The notes under the pieces were generated by a model, which worked only from the letters and a program-made list of their open reading frames with translations, ran no database searches and was not told the origin of the DNA. Of a stretch of DNA of 64,000 nucleotides, positions 45,948-57,272 are shown in pieces. The stretch covers positions 124,001 through 188,000 of the forward strand of contig JANBVO010000027.1 in assembly GCA_030052745.1 (NCBI GenBank), written 5' to 3'. Source of the DNA: Pleurostoma richardsiae (taxonomy: Eukaryota > Ascomycota > Sordariomycetes > Calosphaeriales > Pleurostomataceae). Each line of letters starts with the position of its first letter. Within the stretch, counting starts at the first letter, position 1. The position numbers were made by a program, and so were the translations under genes.

Positions 45948-47059
45948 TTCATCTCAAGATGTATTGACTTATCGTGACGAAATTCAGCTAATGAGAATTG
46001 AAGAGTGAAATTGAGCAAGATGGAATCTTGAAACAAACGGGAAAAAAAGGGGTTGATGTCAAGGATGGCAATGGTCAGTGCTGCCCCTGGCATGTGAAAT
46101 GTCGCGACAGGTCGGGCCGAGGCTTGGCGCCAATCATTCATGCGTACCCAGTATTGCCTTGATTAACCTACGCAGGCCAGCTTGATGTCTTTGATCCTAC
46201 GTCTAGAAAGGAGCTGTGGGAACTCACTTAGGGGCTGCACCGATTTATCTATTTGCGCCTGAGGTAGATTGTAAGTTCATCTTCAACTTACCCATCCCTT
46301 TGGTTCAAGTTAAAGCAGTACTAGCTTAGGTCTATGCACGACAAAGAAAATTGTTGAGGTTAATCTTTGAGCTAAACTATTATCTGTGGTAAGCTTCTGA
46401 ATCGTTTTGGGTGTCCGGGGAGATAATAAGGTTACTAGCCTCGTACGTCCTGTTGAAGAAACCAGGCTCATACAGCTTTCTCCCCTTTCTCTTTGACGCA
46501 CCGCCTTTCAAGCCACTTCTTGTTTGATCAGAAACGACCTGAACAGGAGCCTAGATTCTATAGGAAGTCTGGAATCAGCCCTCTAATGAAAGCCTAGTTG
46601 GGGAGTATATATAAAGAAGAGGCGGGGCCTAGTTTGCCCAGAGATAGATAGATTGTAATATGTCAGGATCGTAACACTTCCTAAGTACCTACTCAGCCCA
46701 CTGATTATAGATGTCATGCATGCCAATAGTCATGAACGCGCAAGACTGTGTGAAAAGGGCAGCGGACTCGCTGCTCAGGGGTAGCAGAGACAAATAAAGA
46801 GTATAGGTAAGTTTAGACAGGTCTTCTCTCACCCTTATCTATATATCTTCAGCTCCTGCATATTGGGCTCTGGCAAGTACAGAAAAAAGGGAACTCTTCT
46901 GGCGTCAGTCTTGCTCCCCCCCTCTTTTTCCCCCAAACTAAAATGCCTCCTCTTCGTCTCCTTCCCATACCGATCGATATCAGTGCTTTCGTTCTTTCCT
47001 TCCAACTCACCTCGCCCGCTCCTCCCTGCAAACTCAAATCTTCGCCAGCGAGAGCGCAG
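45948..47059. other. Intergenic region between the acyltransferase and NLR-like genes
   Basis: 1.1 kb with no supported gene. AT-richer than average, holding the acyltransferase promoter at the left and the NLR-like 3' region at the right. The frames near 46849-47140 overlap the 3' end of the NLR-like gene and lack motifs. Confidence 0.5.
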
Positions 47060-50000
47060 CTACGACGGCCACAACTGTTGTGCCCGCCGTATTGCCCTCA
47101 CTATCCTCTGCGAATAGTACCTCCCCCGGAGAATAGCTAAATTGACAGTTCTCGGGTCTGCCCCTTTGTCCAGCAACAGGTCGACACTTGCTAGATCACC
47201 GTCCAAGGCCGCAGTGTACAGTGGGGTCCGGTGCCTGTTATCAACGGCATCGGTATCGGCACCATACTCTAGCAGCAGGTGCACTATTTTCAACTTTTTA
47301 AACTTGATGGAGCCATGTAGCAGAGAGGACCCATCAGGGAAACCTCGCCAGTTGGGATTAAAGCCATTGTCAAAAACCAGCCGCGCGACCTTGGGGGAAG
47401 TCTTGCAGATGGCTGAATATAGTTTCACCGTAGCTGGCGAGGGGTTGTCTGACACGGTGCGAGATGTGTCTGGACGTACGCCAGCGTCGACAAGAATACG
47501 AACCAGGTCTTTGAACCGGCTGAAAACAGCATTCTTCAGGGCGAATCTAGCGTGTTCCCCAGCAGTGTCGGCACCACTTGCTAGAAGCATCTGGACGGCC
47601 TCCCCATCTCCATTGGAAGTAGCGAGTGATAACGCTGTGTGCAGTGGCGAGAATCCCGATAGGGGGGATCCCGTTTGTGCATTGACATCGGCGCCATACG
47701 CCAGCAGGAGTTTCATTACGCTTGTGTGCCCCAAACTGGCGGCCATCATGAGGCACGTCCGGCCGTCCCAGGCTCTGACAATGGTATTGGGGTCTTCTCC
47801 CTGTTTCAGCAGTGACAGCAGAACGCTTTCGTCGGGCTTGAGCACAGCTCCATGGAATCTGGCTGTTCTCAGCCATTTCTCACCTGATCTCTGTTCGGCA
47901 TCATCCATGTGACTGAGCAAGAGCCGCACCATCTCCTCAGGCCACCAGTACCGCTCTTTTTGGTCGTTCTTCGTGTCGCAACAGGTCGCCGCAAGCTGCA
48001 GGTCTTTTGCCCCCCGGATTTTCGCCCCATGTTCAAGTAAGGTCGTGGCAACTTCCCGACAGCCAATCAATACTGCATATGCCAGCGCAGTTCTCCCCAT
48101 GTGGTCTTCCAGGTCCATGTCCGCGCCGGACTCTATGAGCACCCGCGTCGCCTTATCGGAGCCTTGTGAAGCGGCATGCATGAGTGATGTTTGGCCGTCC
48201 TTGTCACGGGCATTCTTGTCCACACGAGGATGCTGAAGAAGCATATGAATGATATCTCGTCCTCCCGACCTAGACGCATTCATGAGTGCCGTTCTGCCAT
48301 GAACGTCAGCTTTGTCGGGTAGGATGTCGCTCCTCTCTATAAGCATGCCAACAATCTCTTCGTGTCGGTCATTGACAGCGTGCATGAACAGAGCTTCGCC
48401 GCGTCTGCCATTGGCAGCGAGCATGAGCGGAGTTTCGCCCTGTCTATCCTGACAGTTGACATCAACGCCAGGCAGGCCGAGTAGAGTCCGCATGGCTTGT
48501 GCGTGTCCTCTCCCCGCTACCGAATGCAGTACAGTAAAGTCCTCCAAGTCACGATACCAAGGATCCGCGCCATATTCCAGGAGCACGTCGAATGCTGCAA
48601 TGTTACGAGTAGCTGAGAAATACAGAGGCGGCATACCGGTGATGCTGGCCGCATTGACGTCAGCCCCGTGATCGAGGAGCAGTCGTAAGATCGAGCAGTT
48701 GTCTTTCGCGTATTTAACGGCGGCATACAGCGCCGTGTTTCCAATCTCAATTGGCACATTAATAATGCGGCCGCCAGCATCTGGGCTGGCGCCCCTGTTC
48801 ATGAGGAAGCGAACTGTCTGCTCGTCTTCAATCTCAATCGCGCTGCGCAGCACATGCACGACTCCGTTGCTCACCAGGTCCGTCACGAGACTGTCGAACC
48901 ACCTCTCTGCTACCGGGTCACCCAGCTCAGCGTCGTCTCCTGCCAAGAGCATCATCCTAACCAGTGTAGCGTGGCCGCCGTCTGCTGCATGATGCAGCGG
49001 TGTCCACTCATGGCCATCTCTCGCTGTCCGGAGCTCCGGCTCCTGTGATAATAGTACTTCAGCCACTCTCTCGCACCCTTCAAAAGCGGCGTAATGGAGT
49101 GCTGTCCACCCGTTAATATCCTTTGACTCGGCGGCAGCACCGTGCTCCAGTAAGAGTCGAACGACGCCTTCGTGACCATTCTGGGATGCCCGCGATAGGG
49201 GCGCTATGTCTGCGATGTCCTTGGCCTCCACGTTTGCCTCGTGGTTGAGAAGCAGTGCTACGGTTGCAGTGTACCCTCCCTCGACTGCCCATAACAGGGC
49301 TGTTCGGCCCTTCTCGTCTTTCGTCTCTAAATCGGCACAGGCGTCGAGTAGTTGTTGCACCACCCCATCGTGCCCACGGCGGGCAGCCCAGATCAGAGGC
49401 GTCATTCCTTGGGAGTCTTTGACTTCCATCTGATTCTTTCGTATGTCAAGCAGTCGCGCTACGATGCCCTGCAGGCCAAAGTGCGCAGCAAGATGCATGG
49501 CAGTCACTCCCGTCGGCGTCCTCTGGCTGTACCCGGGGTACCATTTCAAGGCCATCAGGGCCTGGACACAAGCCACAACCTTCATCTCTCTATCGAGAGT
49601 CTTCCATAAAGAATTTTCGACAGCTTCCAGATCGGCCTGAGCGATATGGTAACCCCATTCTTTAGAGGCGTAGTCATAGAACGGATACGAATCAAGTCGC
49701 TCTTCGAATTCCTGATCCGTGACACAGCCGCCCGTCTCGAATTCGTCAAATGAAAGATACGTCAGACAAGTCGAAGCTATGGTGTTGAGCGGGTCGTCAA
49801 ACCAGTGGGTGTTCCGCTCGAAGTACTCCTGTGTCGTGTAATGAACTAGGCCGATGACATCACTGCTCTCATCGAGGACCACTAGACCGGCACACATCGT
49901 AAGCAGCTCTTTGAGGTCGTAGAGCGAGTCCTCGTCTATATTTGTCATGTCGGCATCGATGCTGACAGCATGGCGGAGTTCCCTGCTAGATAAAGGTCTC

Positions 50001-51594
50001 CTGGCATTGATCACCCAGGTCAAGACTAGCTTGGCGAGATATTCGTCGTCTGACTCCTGACCTTCGATCCTCGTCATAGCCTGTTCGTAGGTCTTGTCCA
50101 ATCCTTTCTCACCTCGCGGCAGGTCTCCCAAGGCACGTTCGACGTCACTTGGCCGCTTCTTGCTCAAGAGGGTGGTCATGTGGAGCTGTGCCAGGAGAAA
50201 CCTAGAACCGTTTACGAGTCAGCGATAAGGGCTACCTCGAACATAAAAGAAAAGCCGTAATAGTCATACATCCCGTCTATTGCACTCAGTATACTCTTCC
50301 TGACCTTATCTTGAAGCTCTGGTCTGCGGATGTGTCTCGACGACGATAGTTGCTTGTTTATGTACCTGAGGACATCATCATCACTGGCACGGATATCGAA
50401 CTTCAAGCTGTCTTCAAATTGCTTCCTGATATCCGGGACAATGCGTGATGTCAGAAACAGACTCACTCCCGCTCGCCTCTGCAGTTCTGAGAGCTGAGAG
50501 AAGATCTCTTCTTGGTTCATCCCTTGGCATTCATCCAGAGCGTCGACAAGGATGAAGACCCGAGAGTACTCGGCCATAGCAGCGTCAAGAATCGCCTTGA
50601 TGTTCTTTAGGCTCCGCGGGGGTTTCTTCGGCTTATGCTGCTCAAAGATGTCCTTGACTTTATCTGGGACGGACCGCCGGGCTTCGAGCAGCTGCTTCAG
50701 GAGATCGGCAAGTAGGTTCTCCGCCGTCTGTACTTCGTGCCGCTGAAAGTTGCAAAATGCATATGCAATACCGACGTCTTCATGTTTGCTGTACTTCGAG
50801 ACCAGATGCTCGATAACAGTCACCGTCTGGATCGTCTTGCCAGCACCGGGAATACCCTGGCAGTACAAGGTTTTGCCGCCTTCTTGCGACCACTGCTGGA
50901 ACTCCTGAGATTGCAGAAGCCACTGTCCGGTGCCTTCCTCCCTCTGCTTCAGGAAGTGCTCGAACTGGGTCTCGTAGTCGACCGTCGTTAGCCAGCTGAG
51001 GATGTCTTGGGCTTCGGTGTCCTCGACGAATTCCCGATGGGTTCGTGCAGTCTCTTTCAGTTCGTCATGCATGCCGGTGACAATCTTCTTTGTCTCTCTG
51101 ACTGTGTTGTGTGTCCCCGCCGTCATATCAGCCGTGTCTCGGGAGATCATGCGGTCCAGTGCCTGACAGTGTCGGTGCAGAGTGTTGACGGTCTCGCGAG
51201 CCTGCTTGACAAGGAAGAGCGCATACTTCAGCCGCTCCCATCCCAACCGACGCCCGCTTCCCGCCTTCTGCAGCTCCTTTAGAAGCTCCTGCAATTTGGT
51301 CTCCAGGCTCTTGAGCATTTGCTTGGTGGCGGTGTCTGGTGGGGAGTCGGGACCAAGTTCTTTGAGCAATAGCGATTCGTCGTCATCGAGGGCTTTTTTC
51401 AGCTTCTCACTGGATACTAGCCTCCCTACGCTGTCCAGGGTGAGATTTAGGTTCTTGAGCTCGTCCATGAAGCTCTGAATCTCGTCGCGGGCATTACCCC
51501 AGTCCTGGCCAAAGGTGTACAAGGCTCCGATTACTTGCAGGGCCAGGCTAGCAACCCCGACAATGCCGGTTGCCACTGAGAATGGATCTGCCAT
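47060..51594 (-). CDS. NLR-like protein: Helo-like N-terminus, NACHT, ankyrin repeats
   Basis: Fungal STAND/NLR-type protein of 1488 aa, the class that mediates non-self recognition and programmed cell death. Two exons: 51594-50270 and 50201-47060, joined within ATG of DGM|FLLAQLHM. The N-terminus MADPFSVATGIVGVASLALQ fits the Helo-like/STAND N-terminal domain (about 1-190). A DILSWLTTVDYETQFEHFLKQ linker leads into NACHT with Walker A GIPGAGKT (247-254) and Walker B RVFILVDALDE (345-355). LFLTSR and a DDDVLRYI stretch (sensor and helical region) come next. The winged-helix-like part (RPLSSRELRHAVSI, LVHYTTQEYF) precedes about 20 ankyrin repeats from roughly residue 670 to 1470. The repeats are diverged, not near-identical, so recent repeat shuffling is not apparent. 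The 68-nt intron sits just after NACHT, a position common in this family. What it senses is unknown. Confidence 0.9.
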
Positions 51595-52087
51595 GATGGC
51601 TGGTGACGGGGAAGGATATCTTCGGTCCGCTTTCCTCCAGGCCTTCGTTGACGGGGCAAAAGTTGACTGATCACGAACGAATCACTTGGGGGGAACGACA
51701 TTCGGCTCTTTCTTTCCTGCCCCCTGCTCCCGTGACTGATAGCTCAAGGATGCGAGAGCCTTGATTGGTGCAGCGCGTAGCATAGCCGCACTCAAGAGGT
51801 GGTTGCCTTCGCTTACCGACCTTCTTATGACCCGCAAATTCGGTTCCATTAGTGTGAGAATGTAGCAGTGCGTTCTTGCGAAAGCTCCCAACATGGAGTA
51901 GCTTAGCACCAGCAAGCAATCAGCTACATGTCTTAATCCCTAGACTGATCGCGACCTCACCTAGATGCAGTAACATCTATGAGCAATTCCCCTTTCGTTT
52001 CAGAGATAGATGACTGTTACCAGGCAAAATCAACCGCTCGGACAGTTTCTGATGTGCCGTCGACCCGTCATCAGCTGAAGCCATTCG
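51595..52087. promoter_or_regulatory. NLR-like gene upstream region
   Basis: About 490 bp with no supported gene, probably promoter and leader of the NLR-like gene. Short minus-strand frames at 51671-51919 show no motif. Confidence 0.45.
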
Positions 52088-52210
52088 TTAGGCCGGATAT
52101 CTCATTCCGTTGTCCATAGCGACATCGACACCCGTCCGATTAGCCACTGTCACCATCGCAACGAACGTAATCGCGAGCAAAAGGGCTGCAAATCGCGTTC
52201 TTATCGTCAT
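52088..52210 (-). CDS. Candidate 40-aa hydrophobic microprotein
   Basis: A small ATG-to-stop frame (ATG at 52210-52208, TAA at 52090-52088). It begins MTIRTRF and continues with an 18-residue hydrophobic helix (AALLLAITFVAMVTVAN), then a short polar tail (TGVDVAMDNGMRYPA). It reads like a signal or anchor peptide with a basic N-terminus. It lies about 490 bp upstream of the NLR-like start on the same strand. A 5' exon of a larger gene, a real microprotein or chance are all possible. Confidence 0.2.
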   Translation of the reverse strand: MTIRTRFAALLLAITFVAMVTVANRTGVDVAMDNGMRYPA

Positions 52211-52268
52211 CTTTGCAAAAGTCCACACCAATCTAGAGCGTATGGTCCTATTTAGGAACTCCTCAATC

Positions 52269-52643
52269 TTACCATTCTAGCTCGCTTAAGAAAACCGGGT
52301 GATCGTGGTCGACGCGAGAAACGATCCTTCGGTCATCCGGTTTATAGCCAAGGAGAGATGTGATCTGAGGATCTTCATGTTCTTCGATATTTGCCTCGAC
52401 ATGTACAATTCCAATGAGATACGTGTTCCCGACTAGAATATGTCCCCTATTGTCTTGGTCTTTCGAGGCCAGACGGAGAGCGCCAGCGCAGCGAAGAAGC
52501 TCATAGCCGACAACGACATCAGGGCTCTTCACAGCGCGACTGGTCCAAAACGCAGACCCTCCTTTCGCAACGGACCTTACTGACGCCGTCAGCGAGAAGT
52601 GAAGAGCCTCGGCAACGCAGACAGATATACAAGAGACATTCAC
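52269..52643 (-). pseudogene. Possible HET-type C-terminal remnant
   Basis: Open stretch of about 124 codons without a convincing start. Its middle (LRLASKDQDNRGHILVGNTYLIGIV followed by a V/E/A stretch) resembles the end of fungal heterokaryon-incompatibility (HET) proteins. There a line such as VLR...Y.LVGxxYVHGxMxGE closes the protein. The resemblance is by memory and short. If correct, this is a fossil of a HET gene whose main body is missing here. It lies on the same strand as the NLR-like gene. Confidence 0.25.
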
Positions 52644-52686
52644 TCACGGCCTTCAGTGGCCACCTTCGCAGTCCCTCAACCTCCCC

Positions 52687-53112
52687 TCAGAGCCAGGAGA
52701 GGATCCAGCTCCGCCCTTTCCTCGCTCTCCTACTTATCCTCCTCCTCCAGCTCCCCTCCCTAGCAGCAACGCTCTCCTCCGAGCGCATCCACCCGCTCCT
52801 TAACCCCCCCTCCTCACTCATCATTCCCTCCCCATCATCACCCTCCATATCCTCCCCCGTCTCCGACCGCGACCTTAGCCCCCAGCTGTGATGAACCCCC
52901 AGAAGGACCGGCGACCTGCCCCTGGCGCAGCACTCGACGCAACACGAGTCGCGCAGCCGCCGCTCGCGCCGCTCCAGCCCAGCGCCGCACCACCCCGTCG
53001 GCAGGTGCCGCGCCCGCGCCTCGGCGCACCGCTCCACGCGCGGCAGGGGCGCGGCGCCCATGCCGGTACCGCAGTGCCGGCAGAGGAAGCGGTCTGTGAT
53101 GGCGTGGCACAT
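52687..53112 (-). CDS. Hypothetical small Cys/Arg-rich fungal protein
   Basis: Open frame of 141 aa from the ATG 53112-53110. The start MCHAITDRFLCRHCG resembles a recurrent fungal hypothetical class that opens MCHxxxxxxxCxxCG, with cysteines at 2, 11, 14, 29 and 42 and a CCVECC cluster at 57-62. The C-terminal half is acidic then basic and low complexity, ending RKGRSWILSWL. A zinc-binding N-terminal half is plausible, but no named family is recognised. The antisense strand is also open because of high GC. No intron is required. Confidence 0.4.
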   Translation of the reverse strand: MCHAITDRFLCRHCGTGMGAAPLPRVERCAEARARHLPTGWCGAGLERRERRLRDSCCVECCARGRSPVLLGVHHSWGLRSRSETGEDMEGDDGEGMMSEEGGLRSGWMRSEESVAAREGSWRRRISRRARKGRSWILSWL

Positions 53113-53999
53113 CTTTGTCTTGGAAGACCACGAGGCCTGGCTGCCGGTGGTCTTCCGGTTCAGAGTATCGGTATCGGTCGGTGCTGTTCGTATACTCTAG
53201 AGGGCTGCTTCCCTTAGGAGTCTCTTGCTACTCCTCTGCTAAAGACCTGACTTGGGACACGGTTGTTTCGGTGAGCTGTCCCAGTATCGCTCACCGTCTC
53301 GGTGAGGAAGAAAGGGGTAGCTCGTTGTGGGTCTAAGTGACTTCACTGTTCTACAAGTTTGACACAGCCCCCTCTCCTGTAGGGTAAATCGTGAAGGATA
53401 CTTCTCACAGATGTCGTTGTCTATGAATTAGGGCTTAGTATGCCTGACCACGGCGATTCCAACGGTAAGACGGGCATATAGCTGGAGTGGCCCGGAGGCG
53501 ATATATCCTTTCACCCCGCCGGGCGGACGTTGAGACCCGCACTGCCCGCATGCCATCATAGCGAAGCAAGGGATAGATAAGCCGTGCGGCCGACATCCCG
53601 CGGCGGAGAAGCACCACGTCACCGAGGCGAGAAGGAGGCAATTCCGTGGATGTACAGCGGAGGGAAACATCTAGATGGATCTATCTCACTGGCGCTCCCG
53701 CCAGTCCATGCCGATGCCGACATAGTGAAGTCGTCCTGTCCTCTACTATATAGATTTTTTTCTTTCGGCCTCTCAAGGATGACCTTTCCAATCGCTATGC
53801 AAATTTTCAATTATACACCTCAAAAGGTGACCGAGGAACAGTGCGCAAAATATGCCATGATCGCGTAAAAAGGCTGTAGGCTTCTGATGAAAGAAGATCC
53901 CAGGTATATAACAAGCCGCAAAAAGCAAAACCCGACAACCCTTGAGACAACACACTGCGAGTGTGTGAAGAAAGCCATTCAGTAGTAGTCGTCGCCCAA
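53113..53999. other. Intergenic region before the DUF8004-type gene
   Basis: About 890 bp with no supported gene; overlapping frames at 53428-53868 on both strands lack motifs. It holds the 3' region of the minus-strand DUF8004-type gene and the upstream region of the small Cys/Arg-rich ORF. Confidence 0.5.
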
Positions 54000-56900
54000 C
54001 TAGAACCCGAACCTCTTCTTCGGCTTCTTCTGGTTGTCCAAGTCCTTGAGGATGTCGTCAAAGGTGCTCCCACCAAGGCTGGCCTGCCGACCCTTCGACT
54101 CGTTCTGCTGCTGCTGCTGCTGGGGGGCCGCCTCCTGCATCATCGCGTTGAGGTTCCCCGCCGACCGGCTCCGTGGCATCGCCATGCTGACTGGCCGCGC
54201 ATACGGCGAGAGCTCGTCCCCGAACGGCCCGCTGTAGACGCGGCTCGCTCGACGATCTATCGGCATTCCCTCAGGAACGGGCAGTGGCTCGAGTCCGAAG
54301 GGACCGTTGAGGACGCGGCTCGCTCGGCGGTCTACTGGCATGCCCTCAGGGACGGGGAGGGGCTCGAGCCCAATGCTGGCAACACTGGCCCGGTAGGCCT
54401 GCCCCGCGTCGGGGGAGGCATTCCTAGGTCGCAAGGCTAGGGATGACGATGAGCCTCGCCTCCCGCCGTCCATGCTCATAGACGGTGGGCTGCCGACGGC
54501 GTCCATGTCCTGGAAGACGGGTCGAGGTGCCTCCAGTGGTGATAATGCCGGAGGTGGCGCTATGGCGGGAACTGAACCCCCGGTGGCCTCCCATTGCTTG
54601 GCTGCGAGCCAGCAGTGACTGCGGTTGTAGGTTGCTTCGACGCTGTACATGATCACGTCGGCAGAAAGCTCAACGATACCCTGTCCGGGAACCTGGTACC
54701 AGGCCTTCCGCACCTCGCCGGCGTCTTCCATCCATGGGAGATTACCTTGTGGTGGCTCACAGAGGAAGTACTCAACTCCCTCGGTGAACTTCAGCCCCGG
54801 GGCGTCGACGACAAGCATCGGAAGGGACTGGATGACCACGTAGAGGAAGAGCCAGGTCCCGATCCGGTGGTCCAGCATGTCGCCAGATGACGTGCCCTTG
54901 GACTCCTTCAAGTCGTAGTCCTTGAACTCCATAAGGAAAGGAGTCTCCAAGCTGTCCGTGTCGAAATTGTAGGATTTGTGCAAGACAAGCAGCAGCTCAT
55001 GAGGCTGTAGCTTTCTGTCAAATCTTGCTTGCTCCTTTGGCGATAGCTCGTCGTAAGTAGCCATAACGGAAGCCATGGTCGGTATCTTGGGGACGTCGAA
55101 GGGGATGGGCGGGAGAACCGGTGGCGAGGACGCGTCAAACTCGCTCAGCATCTGTCTAAGAGCCGAGATGTGTGGATTGGCAGACTCGGACTCGCTATAC
55201 TCATGCAGCTGATCGATAACCCGAGGCGTAATTGCCTCCCGGTCCACGAGCAGGTCATACAGCGAGCAGAGGTCCGCGTACAAGGCCTTCAAAACCAACC
55301 GGTTGAGGCCGCTCTCTGAGAAGGGGTTTTTCTTGCTACGCGCCTTCGGTGGCCAATTCCCGAAGAGATCCTTGTAGTAGCCGAGGATGAAGCTTCGCAT
55401 CTTCAGGAAAGAGGTCCTCCAGTTCTTGAATCGCACGCTCTTGTATGCATCATTAGAAGTGGAGTTCGCGACGCCGGCGAACAAGGACGGGAAGTCAAAT
55501 TCCTCGAGTCGAATGTTTACGTTTTGCTGACGGTTCTGTAGGTCCAAATTTGCACGCTCCAGGCGCTGCCGAGTGCTGGCGGAGACTTTGCCAAACAGAG
55601 GCGACTTGATATCCAAGATGTAACCATACTTTCCGACAGCATGCGTGAAGGCCTCGTTGTACAAGTCCCAACTCCGCATCTGCTCGCCGAGGATTAGTGC
55701 TTCGATCGTTTTCTCTCGGCTGTGCCTGACATCTGCGAGAGCCAGCTGCTCTATAAACGAGGCAAAGCTGATGTCTGCTTCTTCGCCATAGGATACTCCG
55801 TCGAAACTGCTGAATTCAAACTCGGCAAGGAGCGACGCTATTTGGAGGAATGCTGCAAACGCCGACGGGTGTGCCTTCGTGCCGATGAGCGGCTGTCTCA
55901 TGAGAAAAGCGAAAAGATTTCGGATGGCCACAAGACGCTCCAAGCTCGGGCTCGCGGTCTGGTTTACTTGTGGAGCTTTCCCATCTGGTATTAGGCTGCT
56001 AGGGACGTACAACCTCCATTCGCCTTCGGGCAGTGGGGGCGAATCTGGAGGTGACAGTGTGATGCGCGTGGCATCGTGTACTGAGAGTTGGTCCCCGAAG
56101 CTTCTGGAACCACTTCTCGCACTGGGGGATGACTGCTCGGCTTGAATGAGGTCGTTGAACACTCGCGAGGAAGCAATTGCTTCGATTGGCACCTTGAAGG
56201 ATGGGCCGTGCCCGCTTCCTCTCGGGTGCATGTAGACATAAACTGCACCGTTTTCATTCCACAGCTCTGGGACCTGACCAGTATTAGATTGGTGCAATCA
56301 ATATTATGGGGGATAGTGGCTCACTTTTTCGCCGTTGACAAGGGAAGCTGTGTTATAGTCCACTTGGCTGTCCGGTGAGATGATCCAGGCTGCCGTATGT
56401 CCCTTAGACATATCATGAGAATTCGACCTGGACCTCCCACCAGGAAGCCAACTCCTGCGCAACCTTCCACGGCTCTCGCCCCGGCGATCGGGGCTCTGAT
56501 TGCCGTCGCTGGAGCGGCTGGATGTTGGTCTGCTAGCAGCGGGCGACGATACTTTCCTGGAGCTATCAGTGGTCCTGTTTATAGTGGGTTGTGCAGAGGT
56601 GCTTCGGCCCCGCGAGTCTGGAGACGGTGAAGGCTGCCGTGTAGGCTGCAAACGACCCCGAGAGCTATCTCGCGATTTTTTCAGCCGCGGTGGCGATGCT
56701 GGAGTCTCGTTGAACTGGAAAGTACTCGGAATTGTTGCTGCTCGAGATCCGTTTAGAGGCAATGGCGGGACGGGCTCTTGCGAAGGTTGAGAAAGCACCT
56801 TCCGGTGCTTTTGAATGACGTTAGGCATTGCTGTGAGCGGTTCTTTCGGGGGTACAGGAGGTGCTTCAGTGGGCGCTGTTATGCCCAGTCCGACCGTTCC

Positions 56901-57272
56901 TGTGTTGGTTATCGATGTCGGATCGGGGTGTTCGTATGGAGGAGGAATGGAGTCCTGCGACGTCGGGGAGGAATCGGCAGGTAACGGTTTTCGGTGGATC
57001 GACTGAGAGGAGGGTAGATCTGCAGCGGGTGGAGAGTTGAGCAAGGGGATCAAGGATGATAGTAGGTCCAGCCTAGATTTCCGCCGGCCAGCTTTGAGGA
57101 GCACTGGCCCTTTGTCTGGCTGGCCCTCGGGTGTTTCCGTCTTGATGAAGCTGCCTTTCTCTGGCTTCTGGTCTGTTGATACAATCCCTTTCTCGGTCTC
57201 TTGACGAAGGGAAGATATAGAAAACAAAGAGAGTCTGTTGCGCCTCAGCTGAGAGGACTTACTCGTCGTCAT
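54000..57272 (-). CDS. Large conserved fungal protein, DUF8004 type
   Basis: Two exons: 57272-56325 and 56273-54000, joined VNGEK|VPELWNENGAVYVYM, giving 1073 aa. I start at ATG 57272 because the frame above it has no ATG. The N-terminal 285 residues are disordered, Pro/Ser-rich, with an RRSWLPGGRSRS motif near 280. The conserved core (about 295-860) opens TAAWIISPDSQVDYNTASLVNGEKV, then SSLIPDG and LFAFLMRQPLIGT, and has FASFIEQLALADVRxSREKTIEALILGEQMRSW and NWRTSFLKMRSFILGYYKDLFGNWPPKA. It ends in a domain with ADVIMYSVEATYNRSHCWLAAKQWEA. This is the fungal family I know as DUF8004; function is unknown. The C-terminus carries a tandem 25-residue duplication, a Gln run and FDDILKDLDNQKKPKKRFGF. 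The 51-nt intron ends GGTCAG. Confidence 0.8.
54222..54371. repeat. Intragenic tandem duplication, two 75-bp units
   Basis: Two adjacent 75-bp units (54222-54296 and 54297-54371) inside the DUF8004-type gene. Each encodes GLEPLPVPEGMP followed by V/I and DRRASRV, ending GPF. The frame is kept. Silent and a few amino-acid differences show it is not brand-new. Confidence 0.88.

Noticed and set aside
30478-46000. Secondary-metabolite gene cluster
   Set aside because: Tyrosinase, hydrolases, decarboxylase-type and acyltransferase genes are near each other, but no polyketide synthase, peptide synthetase, terpene cyclase or dedicated transporter is present.
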